The notes: a model not told the origin generated them from the sequence alone. Counted from the stretch's first letter, positions 9,539 through 18,164 are shown. The stretch: DNA of 64,000 bases from Polynucleobacter tropicus (GCF_013307225.1 NZ_CP028942.1:1888965-1952964), one strand, 5' to 3'. Program-made: numbers and translations.

Positions 9539-10194
9539 TACAAGTTCTCGCCCTTGTGATTTAAGCGTAATAGTTTCTCCAAGTCTTTTTTAATTGCTGT
9601 AAATTCTTTTGGAGAATTAGTAACCGGGATCAACATCATCTTGTCTGGACTTGGGTCAATCAATTGAATTTGATCGCCCGCACCCTCTTTGTTAAGCCAG
9701 CTCATAAATTCAGCACGCGCCTTGGGGTCGGCTGGCAAGTCAACCACCTTGAAGCCAGCGACTTTTTCATCGTAAGCTTGAGCCACCGCGGGGTCTACTG
9801 GCTTACCGTCTGTATTGACCCATAAAAGCTGAACGCGACTGCCCTCCCTACCAACTGCGACTTTCGCTTGCCGCATCAAAAAAAGCGCTTCAATACATTT
9901 TTTATCTTCAACATGGCACTCGCCCGCGGGGCGAGCAATCAACAATGTCCATTTACCTTGCAGGGGCACATCAAACCATGATGAATTAGCTGCCTGAGTG
10001 GGATAGACCAAAGTGCCAAAGTTGGTTTTTCCACCCTCTGGCTTGATTACATAGTATGCAAAATAGGAGGCAATTACCGGCGCTGCACACGCAAGCAATA
10101 AAAACAGCATTTGCATGCGGCCTCGACGTGTCTGCGCATTAATTGCGGAAGAATCCGTCTGTGATGCTGGTATCAATAAATCTTTATCGCTCAC
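9538..10194 (-). CDS. Membrane-anchored SCO-like thioredoxin-fold protein in the cox assembly cluster
   Basis: 218-aa protein, one N-terminal membrane helix (about residues 27-48), then a periplasmic domain. The GTG at 10194 is chosen: it lies 2 bp after the SURF1 stop behind a purine-rich GGGGATTGAGA, whereas the longer frame would run through SURF1. Segments LQGKWTLLIARPAGEC and SRVQLLWVNTDGKPV align by eye with FKGKVVVMFFGYTQC and DKVQILFVTVDPERD of the SCO protein in this window. However, the CxxxC is replaced by Cys93-His94-x5-Cys100, and no equivalent of the SCO copper-binding histidine is visible. Homologues in betaproteobacteria are usually annotated as hypothetical transmembrane proteins. 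A role in oxidase assembly is inferred from position. Confidence 0.8.
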   Translation of the reverse strand: MSDKDLLIPASQTDSSAINAQTRRGRMQMLFLLLACAAPVIASYFAYYVIKPEGGKTNFGTLVYPTQAANSSWFDVPLQGKWTLLIARPAGECHVEDKKCIEALFLMRQAKVAVGREGSRVQLLWVNTDGKPVDPAVAQAYDEKVAGFKVVDLPADPKARAEFMSWLNKEGAGDQIQLIDPSPDKMMLIPVTNSPKEFTAIKKDLEKLLRLNHKGENL

Positions 10195-10196
10195 TC

Positions 10197-10991
10197 TCAA
10201 TCCCCATGTGCAGCACTTTGTCGCCAATATTGACGCAAACCGCCAGCCAACCAAAATACAAAACCCGCAAATGCCAAAGCAAACCACTGGAAGGCATAAG
10301 CATAATGGCGATCCACCCCAGTTGTCAGGGGAGCCCACTCTCGGACTAGGCCATCAGCAACCCCAGTCTCTTCTAGACGCAAAATAAAGGGAGCCTGTGA
10401 CCAATGATGAAGCTGCCCCTCTCGCTCTAAATTAAAATTTTGCGCAATACGCGGTTTATTCACATCCACATTGGGATCTTCAGAACCTAATGCGTAAACC
10501 TTTCCCGGGTGAGTAAAAACGATGCCTTCAATATTGAGCGTCCCAACAGGAGTCTCAATGCTTGGCAATACCTCTCGATTCTCACGATTGCGTGGAGCCC
10601 AACCCCGATTTACCCAAAGCACCTCATCACGACCCTCTAGACGAAAAGGCATCATCACATAGAAGCCTGCTTGTGCAGCTGCTCCAGCACCACCCACAGG
10701 AAGAGGTTGCGGACGATTGTCTAGCCAAATGGCAGCCTCAGGAAGATATTGACCGCGAGCAATCATGCGTCGCTCACTAGCCTCTTCTAAAGTCCATGAA
10801 TGAGTATTCGCATTCAATATTGGCATTTGTTGACGCGCCAACAAATTGGCAGCCAAAGCAATCTTGCCTTGAGCCCTGCTAAGTTGCCAAATCCCAGCCC
10901 CACAACCAATAGCGATCACTAATAAGGCTGATACAGTAGCAACTGCGCGCTTTGCTACCAAGGCATCGAAGAGGCTATTTTTACGATTCAA
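10197..10991 (-). CDS. SURF1 family cytochrome oxidase assembly protein
   Basis: Assists heme A insertion into or assembly of cytochrome c oxidase. The 264-aa protein has the two-helix SURF1 topology: an N-terminal helix (about residues 17-32, followed by GIWQLSRAQGK) and a C-terminal helix before YWRQ, flanking a periplasmic domain with VNRGWAPRN and HYAYAFQWFALA. The start codon is TTG at 10991 and no better start is visible. It is divergent from the DUF2909 gene with only 14 bp between, so the two promoters must overlap coding sequence or lie elsewhere. Confidence 0.92.
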   Translation of the reverse strand: MNRKNSLFDALVAKRAVATVSALLVIAIGCGAGIWQLSRAQGKIALAANLLARQQMPILNANTHSWTLEEASERRMIARGQYLPEAAIWLDNRPQPLPVGGAGAAAQAGFYVMMPFRLEGRDEVLWVNRGWAPRNRENREVLPSIETPVGTLNIEGIVFTHPGKVYALGSEDPNVDVNKPRIAQNFNLEREGQLHHWSQAPFILRLEETGVADGLVREWAPLTTGVDRHYAYAFQWFALAFAGFVFWLAGGLRQYWRQSAAHGD

Positions 10992-11005
10992 GATAAGGAT
11001 TTGAA

Positions 11006-11218
11006 ATGAAGTGGATTATTCCTGTTGCACTACTCATGATTGTGATTAGTTTAGGCTCAGCCTTGTATTTCATGATGAAAGATCGTGGCAATAGCTCTCG
11101 AATGGTTCACTCACTGATGCTTCGTATTGGCTTATCAATTGCCCTATTCCTAGGAATTTTGTTGGCGCATTACTTTGGACTAATCGAAGCAACCGGCATC
11201 AAAGTAGGGACTAACTAA
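11006..11218 (+). CDS. Twin transmembrane protein, DUF2909 family
   Basis: 70-aa protein made of two hydrophobic helices (about residues 3-22 and 42-63) joined by a short polar loop with MKDRGNSSRMVHSL. This is the DUF2909 pattern found between coxC and SURF1 in many betaproteobacteria. An AAGGA ribosome-binding site lies just upstream of the ATG. It is the only plus-strand gene inside the cox block. Function is unknown; the conserved position suggests a link to oxidase assembly. Confidence 0.85.
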   Translation: MKWIIPVALLMIVISLGSALYFMMKDRGNSSRMVHSLMLRIGLSIALFLGILLAHYFGLIEATGIKVGTN

Positions 11219-11247
11219 GCCGCTAACAAACAAGGGTGCTAAAAACT

Positions 11248-11276
11248 AAATCGGGGCTTAAGAGCCCCGATTTTTA
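11248..11276. terminator. Bidirectional terminator between DUF2909 gene and coxC
   Basis: Perfect 11-bp stem AAATCGGGGCT / AGCCCCGATTT (11248-11258 with 11263-11273), loop TAAG, followed by T residues on the plus strand and preceded by an A-rich stretch that serves the minus strand. Confidence 0.88.
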
Positions 11277-11282
11277 TTTCTC

Positions 11283-12137
11283 TTACATCCAGTAAACAGC
11301 GATGTACAAACCAAGCCAAACGACGTCAACGAAGTGCCAGTACCAAGCTGCGCCTTCAAACGCAAAATGGTGCTTAGCTGTAAAGTCGCCACGAATCATA
11401 CGACGCAAGACTATTGCCAGCATTGTGCCGCCAAGGAAAACGTGGAAGCCATGGAAGCCAGTCAACATAAAGAAGGTTGAGCCATAAACACCTGAAGTCA
11501 ATTTCAAATTCAGGGCATGGTATGCATGGTAGTACTCATAAGCCTGGAAGCCCAAGAAGATAGCGCCCAAAGCAACAGTAGCCGCCAAGAAGTTAACAGC
11601 CTTCTTCATATGGTTTTCTACTAAAGCGTGGTGGGCAATAGTAATCGTGACACCAGAGCTCAACAATAGGAGAGTGTTTACTGTTGGGATTGGCCATGGA
11701 CCCATAGTGGTGAATTTCTCTACCAAACCAGCAGGACCATCATTAGGCCAAACAGCTTGGAAATCAGGCCATAGCAATTTACTCTCAACATCACCCATCC
11801 AAGGCATGGCAATGTTGCGGGCATAGAAAAGGGCTGCGAAGAATGCGCCAAAGAACATGATCTCAGAAAAGATGAACCATGCCATAGACCAGCGATAGGA
11901 AATATCTACGTTCACACCGTTCTTACCAGCGTTGGATTCCGCAATGGTGTCACCAAACCAGTTGTATAGAACAAATAAAACCCAAGCTACGCCAGCGAGC
12001 GTTAGAGCGCCACCCCAAGAGGTATGGTTAACCCAACCAGTCATGCCATAGCCGAAGGCGATTAAGCCAGCTGCCGCCATAGCAGGATGGCGAGACAATC
12101 CTGGGACGAAATAGTAAGGGGTTGAATTGGATGACAT
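11283..12137 (-). CDS. coxC: Cytochrome c oxidase subunit III
   Basis: Seven-helix integral membrane subunit of the aa3-type oxidase. Characteristic blocks include WSMAWFIFSEIMFFGAFFAALFYARN, TGFHGFHVFLGG and the C-terminal WYWHFVDVVWLGLY. The ATG at 12137 is preferred over an upstream in-frame TTG because AGAGAG sits at a suitable distance before it, giving 284 aa beginning MSSNSTPYYFVPG. It closes the coxB-coxA-ctaG-coxC unit. Confidence 0.96.
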   Translation of the reverse strand: MSSNSTPYYFVPGLSRHPAMAAAGLIAFGYGMTGWVNHTSWGGALTLAGVAWVLFVLYNWFGDTIAESNAGKNGVNVDISYRWSMAWFIFSEIMFFGAFFAALFYARNIAMPWMGDVESKLLWPDFQAVWPNDGPAGLVEKFTTMGPWPIPTVNTLLLLSSGVTITIAHHALVENHMKKAVNFLAATVALGAIFLGFQAYEYYHAYHALNLKLTSGVYGSTFFMLTGFHGFHVFLGGTMLAIVLRRMIRGDFTAKHHFAFEGAAWYWHFVDVVWLGLYIAVYWM

Positions 12138-12166
12138 CGTATTCTCTCTATTCAATCAAAAAATAA

Positions 12167-12367
12167 TCAATGGGATACAACTGCTTTCACTATCAAGAGC
12201 AGGATAGCCATAAAAATCAAGGCTCCAACAACACCCGCAATGATAATGTGCACAAAACTTAATGTAGCTACATCTTCCTGCAAACCAGATTTCTTACGCA
12301 CACCCAAGAAGCCCCACATTACGGCTTTCATAGACTGCATAAAAGTACTTTTCTTTTTCTCCATCAT
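12167..12367 (-). CDS. DUF2970 family small membrane protein
   Basis: 66-aa protein with the DUF2970 pattern: an amphipathic N-terminus (SFMQSMKAVMWGFLGVRKKSG), then one hydrophobic helix at about residues 40-62. It sits between ctaG and coxC, the usual place of this family in betaproteobacteria, and its start overlaps the ctaG stop by 4 bp. Function is not known; an oxidase assembly or stability role is inferred from the neighbourhood. Confidence 0.85.
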   Translation of the reverse strand: MMEKKKSTFMQSMKAVMWGFLGVRKKSGLQEDVATLSFVHIIIAGVVGALIFMAILLLIVKAVVSH

Positions 12368-12954
12368 GCGCCCTTAGTCTTTGGGGTTGTAGAGCCAGCA
12401 GGCGGCACACCAACACCCAATTCAAAGAAGGTGTATGACAAAGTGATTGTTTTGACATCTTGCGGCAAGCCTGCATCGATCACAAAAACAACCGGCATCT
12501 TTTTCATTTCATGAGCAGCCAATGTTTGCTGCTGAAAACAAAAACACTCTAATTTAGTAAAGAACTCAGTGGCACTCTTAGGCGCATAACTTGGTATCGC
12601 CTGCGCCTCTACTGTTCGCCCTAAATTATTGGTAACTTCGTAAACAATCTCGGTCATCTCACCAGGGTGAACCTCTAAAAAGTTTTTCAGAGGCTTAAAC
12701 GTAAATGGTCCGCGACTGTTTGAATCAAACTCAATCGTCACCTTGCGTGAATAATCAACCTGAGTATTGCCAACCTTATTAGGACTAAATGCCCTGACCC
12801 CATAATCATTCTTGCTAGTCACCACATTGATGCCAGTTACCTTACATAAGGCTTGATACATCGGCACAAGCGCATAACCAAAGCCAAACATCATTACTGA
12901 AGCAATCAATAGCTTCAGTAAGATTTGACGGTTTGCAGACTGAGTAGTTGTCAT
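12364..12954 (-). CDS. ctaG: Cytochrome c oxidase assembly protein CtaG/Cox11
   Basis: Copper chaperone for the CuB site of CoxA. An N-terminal helix (LKLLIASVMMFGFGYALVPMY) is followed by a periplasmic domain containing the KLECFCFQQQTLAAHE block with its CxC copper motif, and a late conserved acidic/aromatic segment. The ATG at 12954 gives 196 aa; a GTG further upstream is also in frame but would extend into the small assembly gene. Confidence 0.95.
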   Translation of the reverse strand: MTTTQSANRQILLKLLIASVMMFGFGYALVPMYQALCKVTGINVVTSKNDYGVRAFSPNKVGNTQVDYSRKVTIEFDSNSRGPFTFKPLKNFLEVHPGEMTEIVYEVTNNLGRTVEAQAIPSYAPKSATEFFTKLECFCFQQQTLAAHEMKKMPVVFVIDAGLPQDVKTITLSYTFFELGVGVPPAGSTTPKTKGA

Positions 12955-12965
12955 ATAAAAAGCAC

Positions 12966-13097
12966 TTAACCTAAAACGCTCCACTTCATCACAATGCCAA
13001 TGAAAAACACTACGGCAATGCTCAAAAGAATCAGCCCTAAGCGACGATTATTCGCAGCTAGGGCTTGATTAGAAGTCGATTTAAATTCCTGCTTCAC
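12966..13097 (-). CDS. Cytochrome oxidase small assembly protein (43 aa)
   Basis: Tiny single-helix membrane protein: a polar N-terminus with SNQALAANNRRLG, then a hydrophobic helix (LILLSIAVVFFIGIVMKW). The GTG at 13097 overlaps the end of coxA by 17 bp and has GGAG 8 bases upstream, so it is probably coupled to coxA translation. Size, topology and the position between coxA and ctaG match the protein family annotated as cytochrome oxidase small assembly protein in other betaproteobacteria. It is shorter than most gene callers accept. Confidence 0.75.
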   Translation of the reverse strand: MKQEFKSTSNQALAANNRRLGLILLSIAVVFFIGIVMKWSVLG

Positions 13098-14700
13098 GTA
13101 ACTGCTCCGCACTTGGAGGAGTTTCAAAGGTATGGTGTGGTGCTGGTGAAGGAACTGTCCATTCAAGACCCTTAGCACCATCCCATGGTTTAGCAGGGGC
13201 CTTCTCGCCTTGACCACGGTAGGCTGGAAGCACCACAAACAATAAGAAGTAAACCTGAGCCAAACCAAAACCTAATGCGCCAATAGAGGCAATCATATTG
13301 AAATCAGCAAACTGTGTTGGATAGTCTGCGTAACGACGTGGCATGCCTGCTAGGCCCAAGAAGTGCATTGGGAAGAAAGTGATGTTAAAGAAAATCATGG
13401 AAGCCCAGAAATGGATCTTGCCACGAGTTTCGCTAGCCATATAGCCAGTCCACTTAGGACACCAGTAGTAGAAGCCAGCAAACATCGCGAACAATGAACC
13501 AGCCACCAACACATAGTGGAAGTGGGCAACAACATAATAAGTATCTTGAATGCCAATATCGATTGGGGCCATAGCGCACATCAAACCAGTGAAGCCACCC
13601 ATCGTGAATACGAAAATAAAACCAACGGACCACAACATTGGCGTTTCAAAGGTCATCGAACCTTTCCACATTGTTGCTACCCAGTTAAAAATCTTCACGC
13701 CTGTTGGAACAGCAATCAACATCGTTGCGTACATAAAGAACAGTTGGCCAGTTACTGGCATACCTGTTGCAAACATGTGGTGAGCCCAAACGATGAATGA
13801 CAAGATCGCAATAGATGCAGTTGCATACACCATGGAGCTGTAACCAAACAATGTCTTTCTGGAGAATGCAGGCACGATTTCACTGATGATGCCGAACGCA
13901 GGCAGAATCATGATGTAAACCTCTGGGTGACCAAAGAACCAGAAAATATGCTGGAACATAATTGGGTCGCCACCGCCTACAGCGGAGAAGAATGATGTGC
14001 CGAAGTGACGGTCAGTCAACACCATGGTAATTGCGCCAGCCAATACAGGCATCACAGCAATCAACAAATAAGCAGTAATCAACCAAGTCCAGCAGAACAT
14101 TGGCATCTTCATCAATGTCATGCCAGGAGCGCGCATATTCAAAATGGTTACGATGATGTTGATCGAACCCATGATTGATGAAGCACCCAACAAGTGAAGG
14201 GCAAAAATACCCATATCCAAACCTGGGCCCATCTGTGCTGTCAAAGGAGCATAAATTGTCCAGCCACCAGAAGGTGCGCCACCAGGAGCAAGGAATGAGC
14301 TCAACAATAAAGTCGCTGCAACTGGAAGAATCCAGAAGCTGAAGTTATTCATGCGAGCAAAAGCCATATCGGATGCGCCAATTTGCAAAGGCACCATCCA
14401 GTTCGCGAAACCTACGAACGCTGGCATGATCGCACCGAACACCATCACGAGACCGTGCATAGTGGTGAGCTGGTTAAAGAACTCAGGGCGCAAGAATTGC
14501 AAACCTGGCTGGAACAATTCCAAGCGAATTCCCAAAGCCATTACGCCACCAGCCAATAAGCTGACAAATGAGAAGATCAAATACATCGTACCGATGTCTT
14601 TGTGGTTGGTTGCGAACAACCAACGACGCCAACCATGTGGCGTGTGATCATCATGCGCGTGGTCGTGTGCGTGATCGTGGGTAGTAGAGACTGTGCTCAT
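13081..14700 (-). CDS. coxA: Cytochrome c oxidase subunit I (aa3 type)
   Basis: Catalytic subunit carrying heme a, heme a3 and CuB. Diagnostic blocks are HHMF, the CuB/His-Tyr region GHPEVYIMILPAFGI and the heme-ligand segment YYVVAHFHYVLVAGS. The 539-aa length and twelve-helix pattern are normal for an A-type heme-copper oxidase. The N-terminus is His/Asp-rich (THDHAHDHAHDDH), a potential metal-binding tail. It sits 42 bp after coxB and overlaps the small assembly gene. Confidence 0.98.
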   Translation of the reverse strand: MSTVSTTHDHAHDHAHDDHTPHGWRRWLFATNHKDIGTMYLIFSFVSLLAGGVMALGIRLELFQPGLQFLRPEFFNQLTTMHGLVMVFGAIMPAFVGFANWMVPLQIGASDMAFARMNNFSFWILPVAATLLLSSFLAPGGAPSGGWTIYAPLTAQMGPGLDMGIFALHLLGASSIMGSINIIVTILNMRAPGMTLMKMPMFCWTWLITAYLLIAVMPVLAGAITMVLTDRHFGTSFFSAVGGGDPIMFQHIFWFFGHPEVYIMILPAFGIISEIVPAFSRKTLFGYSSMVYATASIAILSFIVWAHHMFATGMPVTGQLFFMYATMLIAVPTGVKIFNWVATMWKGSMTFETPMLWSVGFIFVFTMGGFTGLMCAMAPIDIGIQDTYYVVAHFHYVLVAGSLFAMFAGFYYWCPKWTGYMASETRGKIHFWASMIFFNITFFPMHFLGLAGMPRRYADYPTQFADFNMIASIGALGFGLAQVYFLLFVVLPAYRGQGEKAPAKPWDGAKGLEWTVPSPAPHHTFETPPSAEQLREAGI

Positions 14701-14742
14701 TAATTACTCCGGTTTCGTTTTATCTGTATTAGTTAATCTGAA

Positions 14743-15900
14743 TTAGTTGCCGCCACGTGCGGTAATAATTTCTTGGGTCTGAATCACTTCACCCGTCTTA
14801 TTACCCCATGAGTTACGGGTATAGGTAATTACTGCAGCGATATCGCCATCAGAAATTACGCCTGCCCACTTTGGCATCGCGCCTTTACCATTTAACAAAA
14901 TATTGAATTGGCCGGCTTTAGGGCCATTCACTACTTTGCTGCCATCCAAGGCAGGGAACGCGCCCGCACCTTTTCCGTTTGGCTGGTGGCATGCGGCACA
15001 GTTAGCAGCGTACACTTTCGCGCCACGCTCTTTTTGCTCTTCCAATGTGTAAACCTTAGAAGGATCATCACCTGCAGCGCCCATTTCTTTTTTCTTCTGA
15101 GCAACCCAAGCGGTGTAGTCATCTTGTGAAACTACTTTGACAACGATTGGCATAAACGCATGCTCTGCGCCGCACAACTCAGAACACTGACCGCGGAATG
15201 TGCCGATAGTTTCAGCTTTGAACCATGTATCGCGAACAAATCCAGGGATCGCATCTTGCTTAACGCCAAACGCTGGAATAGTCCATGCATGGATAACGTC
15301 ATTTGCAGTAGTGATCAAACGAATTTTCTTGCCAACTGGCACAACCATTTCGTTATCGACTTCCATCAAATAAGTATTTGATTTTGGAGCGAGATTGTTA
15401 ATTGCTTCGCGTGAAGTTGTGAGAGTGGACAAGAAACTAATGCCTTCGCCTTCACCTTTAATGTAGTCGTAACCCCATTTCCACTGATAACCAGTTGTCT
15501 TAATAGTGATATCGGAGTTAGTTGTGTCTTTCATCGCCACAACTGTTTTGGTAGCAGGCAAGGCCATACCAATAACAATTAATAACGGAATGACTGTCCA
15601 TACGATTTCCACCAAAGTGCTCTCGTGGAATGATGCTGATTTATGTCCGAGCGATTTGCGATGCTTCAAAATCGAATAGAACATCACACCAAAAACACCC
15701 ACGAAAATCAGCGCACAAATTGCGAGCATCATCCAATGTAACCAGTGGATTTCTTGCATGATTTTGGTTGCTGGGGCAGCGAAATTCAGCTGGTTTACAG
15801 CTGGGCCCCCTGGCATGTTTTCTGTTGCGCAAGCAAAAGCAGTGCCGAAGGCTGCTACTAAATAGAGCGATGCCCTAGTGACTTTTCCAAATAAATTCAT
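14743..15900 (-). CDS. coxB: Cytochrome c oxidase subunit II with fused C-terminal cytochrome c domain
   Basis: Receives electrons at CuA and passes them to CoxA. The order is: signal peptide, two membrane helices, a cupredoxin domain with CuA ligands (HAWTIPAFGVKQDAIPG and CSELCGAEHAFMP), then an extra cytochrome c domain with heme motif CAACH and a distal methionine candidate in KGAMPKWAG. The 385-aa caa3-like fusion is common in betaproteobacteria. It is the first gene of the cox operon and has a candidate promoter in the 180-bp region upstream. Confidence 0.97.
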   Translation of the reverse strand: MNLFGKVTRASLYLVAAFGTAFACATENMPGGPAVNQLNFAAPATKIMQEIHWLHWMMLAICALIFVGVFGVMFYSILKHRKSLGHKSASFHESTLVEIVWTVIPLLIVIGMALPATKTVVAMKDTTNSDITIKTTGYQWKWGYDYIKGEGEGISFLSTLTTSREAINNLAPKSNTYLMEVDNEMVVPVGKKIRLITTANDVIHAWTIPAFGVKQDAIPGFVRDTWFKAETIGTFRGQCSELCGAEHAFMPIVVKVVSQDDYTAWVAQKKKEMGAAGDDPSKVYTLEEQKERGAKVYAANCAACHQPNGKGAGAFPALDGSKVVNGPKAGQFNILLNGKGAMPKWAGVISDGDIAAVITYTRNSWGNKTGEVIQTQEIITARGGN

Positions 15901-15989
15901 CTTATTCTCTGTTTATTGTCGCGAGCACTGCAGCAAAAAACGCCACAAAATGCCCAAAATGCGGTCTCAAGCCAATACATCCAGCGGTG

Positions 15990-16018
15990 ATTATAGGGTT
16001 AATTAGACTCAACAACAA
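15990..16018 (-). promoter_or_regulatory. Candidate sigma-70 promoter for the cox operon
   Basis: On the minus strand a perfect TATAAT (15990-15995) lies 17 bp downstream of a weak -35 TTGTTG (16013-16018). It is about 90 bp upstream of the coxB start in the 180-bp intergenic region. The -35 is poor, so an activator may be needed. No other feature was recognised in this gap. Confidence 0.5.
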
Positions 16019-16080
16019 ACAGGGATAACCCCCCTCCACCCAATCTTGGTGTAGCTTAAAATGATAGTAAGCACTTACAC

Positions 16081-16881
16081 TTAATGAGAATCTGTCCTAG
16101 TCTTGCGTCCAATTTGATTTACGTCAATATAGGCGACGCTATCTTGTGATTTAGCGAGGTGTTTTCCAAGAGCCCAAGCATGTCCATAAACGATCTCTAG
16201 AGTCAGTTTTTCGGGTAAATCGCTTATTTCAGCTTCTAAATGAGGGTTTGCATTTGCCAATTTCAAGGCCTCCACATCCCCCAATAAAAGCTGAGGCCGC
16301 TCGTAATCCAGGGTCAGATTCTCCATATCCATTACAGGGTCTGAAAATCGCTCCGCCACCAAAGCATCGCCTAAATCATGCATATCCCAAGGACTTCTTA
16401 AATTTTTGAGCTGCAAGGCACTGCCCTGTATTGCGCGCAACTCTTTTCCGGTATCAGGCCCCAGATAGCTAAATACAACAAGGCCGCCCTCACGCAAAAC
16501 ACGCCAACACTCCCGCAAAAATAACTTGGGATCAGTTAGGTCATGCAGCAATAAATTACTAAACACCAAATCTACAGAATTATTAGGAATATCGAATTTA
16601 TTAGAAGCATGAACATGTGCAAGCGCACTTGTTTTTGTGACTCTAAATATTGATTGCCAATTTGCACGGGCTTTTGCAATCCACAATTGCAGTCTTGAAG
16701 ATTCATCTTCAATAACACTATGAATGCGCGCATGTGGAAAACGCTTTGCTAGCACGGCATGGTGATTTCCGGGATAGTCTGGAATCACCAAAATATCTCG
16801 AACATCCAGCTTCACGATGTCGAGTTTTTGCAGCATGCGATCTGCAATTTCATCTTGTAACCATCTGATGGATTGGGTCAT
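16081..16881 (-). CDS. BioC-like class I methyltransferase
   Basis: 266-aa protein resembling malonyl-ACP O-methyltransferase BioC in its second half: DLVFSNLLLHDLTDPKLFL (motif IV region) and WRVLREGGLVVFSYLGPDTGKEL. The expected glycine-rich SAM motif I is degenerate, reading ILVIPDYPGNHHA instead of a DLGCGTG type. No biotin gene is adjacent; instead it is head-to-head with comF, as seen in related genomes. SAM binding and substrate are therefore uncertain. The ATG at 16881 abuts the comF upstream region. Confidence 0.72.
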   Translation of the reverse strand: MTQSIRWLQDEIADRMLQKLDIVKLDVRDILVIPDYPGNHHAVLAKRFPHARIHSVIEDESSRLQLWIAKARANWQSIFRVTKTSALAHVHASNKFDIPNNSVDLVFSNLLLHDLTDPKLFLRECWRVLREGGLVVFSYLGPDTGKELRAIQGSALQLKNLRSPWDMHDLGDALVAERFSDPVMDMENLTLDYERPQLLLGDVEALKLANANPHLEAEISDLPEKLTLEIVYGHAWALGKHLAKSQDSVAYIDVNQIGRKTRTDSH

Positions 16882-16904
16882 TGGATCAGTATACTCAGCG
16901 CCCC

Positions 16905-17651
16905 ATGCGATTTCTAGAGAATCTTATTCAATCAATCAGCGAGCATGTCCTGCCAACCGCATGCATCGTTTGCCAACAATTTCAATCCGCAAGTATTTGC
17001 AATCAATGCCTGCTAGCTATTTATCACAATAGTCTTTTACATTATGAATGCTGCTATCAATGTGGAATTCCACTGCAATTCATAGAAGTTAGCCAACATC
17101 AATGTAATGTCTGCATTGCACAAGCACCCTCATTTGATCAAACGATTTGTCTTGATCGTTATAACGGCCTCCTTCAAGAAGCGCTTCATCAATTTAAGTA
17201 TCAAAAACGTCTTGCTTTTGCGCATGGACTGATCAGCGCTTGGAATGCATTGATTGCAAATGAAATAGATGATCGATCAATTGATTATTTACTCCCCGTT
17301 CCATTGAGTCAGAAAAAACTAATTGCGCGCGGCTTCAACCAAAGCTGGGAGCTTGCAAAAAGAATTCAGTGCGGTAGCCACATACAGAAATTACCTTATG
17401 CACTGAAACGATTCCATGATGTCGAGCATCAAGCAGCTAAAAATTACTCTGCGCGGCAACATGACATACGCCAGATGTTTTATATTGACACTAAAGATGT
17501 TGAAATCCTTAAAGGTAAATCCGTTGCTGTTTTTGATGATGTTATGACAAGCGGTGCAACATTAAATGAGATTGCACGCACCCTCAAAATGATTGGCGTT
17601 ACTCGGGTAAGTAATTGGGTCCTATTAAGAACCACTAAACTGGGCATATGA
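16905..17651 (+). CDS. ComF family phosphoribosyltransferase-like protein
   Basis: Homologue of the late competence protein ComFC/GntX. The N-terminal zinc-ribbon cysteines occur as CIVC...CNQC and CYQC...CNVC, and the C-terminal PRPP-binding motif is VAVFDDVMTSGATL. The ATG at 16905 is preferred; a TTG at 16881 would overlap the divergent methyltransferase start. Length from ATG is 248 aa. Role in DNA uptake is family knowledge; no other competence gene is in the window. Confidence 0.88.
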   Translation: MRFLENLIQSISEHVLPTACIVCQQFQSASICNQCLLAIYHNSLLHYECCYQCGIPLQFIEVSQHQCNVCIAQAPSFDQTICLDRYNGLLQEALHQFKYQKRLAFAHGLISAWNALIANEIDDRSIDYLLPVPLSQKKLIARGFNQSWELAKRIQCGSHIQKLPYALKRFHDVEHQAAKNYSARQHDIRQMFYIDTKDVEILKGKSVAVFDDVMTSGATLNEIARTLKMIGVTRVSNWVLLRTTKLGI

Positions 17652-17687
17652 GCTGAACCCATGAGCTACATAAAGTAAAGAATTCGT

Positions 17688-18158
17688 ATGTTTAATATCG
17701 TTTTATTTGAACCAGAAATTCCACCCAATACAGGCAACATCATTCGCTTGTGCGCCAATACGGGAGCAAAACTTCACCTCATAGAGCCCCTAGGTTTTCC
17801 AATGGAAGATGCGAAGTTAAGGCGCGCTGGATTGGATTATCACGAATTTGCAAGCATTGCGGTTCACCGAAATTGGGCCGAATTCCTCAAGAATGAATCT
17901 CCTGAGCCACAACATCTATTTGCCTTAACCACCAAAGGTAGCAGCAAGTTTCATGAGGGTAAATTTCAAGCGAATGATTATTTTATTTTTGGCTCTGAAA
18001 CAAAAGGTATTACCGATGAAGTTCGGATTTCCATTCCCACCCAAAATCAATTGCGCCTAGCAATGAAGGACAACAGTCGTAGCCTAAATCTTTCTAATAC
18101 TGTAGCAATTGTTGTTTATGAAGCATGGCGCCAAAATGGATTTGTAGGCGGCAAGTAA
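17688..18158 (+). CDS. trmL: tRNA (cytidine(34)-2'-O)-methyltransferase
   Basis: SPOUT-class methyltransferase modifying the wobble base of leucine tRNAs. The 156-aa protein begins [25 protein letters not shown], a hallmark of TrmL, and has the trefoil-knot motifs [10 protein letters not shown] and [20 protein letters not shown]. It follows comF by 36 bp in the same direction and converges with gpsA, leaving only 6 bp between the stops. Confidence 0.95.
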   Translation: MFNIVLFEPEIPPNTGNIIRLCANTGAKLHLIEPLGFPMEDAKLRRAGLDYHEFASIAVHRNWAEFLKNESPEPQHLFALTTKGSSKFHEGKFQANDYFIFGSETKGITDEVRISIPTQNQLRLAMKDNSRSLNLSNTVAIVVYEAWRQNGFVGGK

Positions 18159-18164
18159 GAGAAA

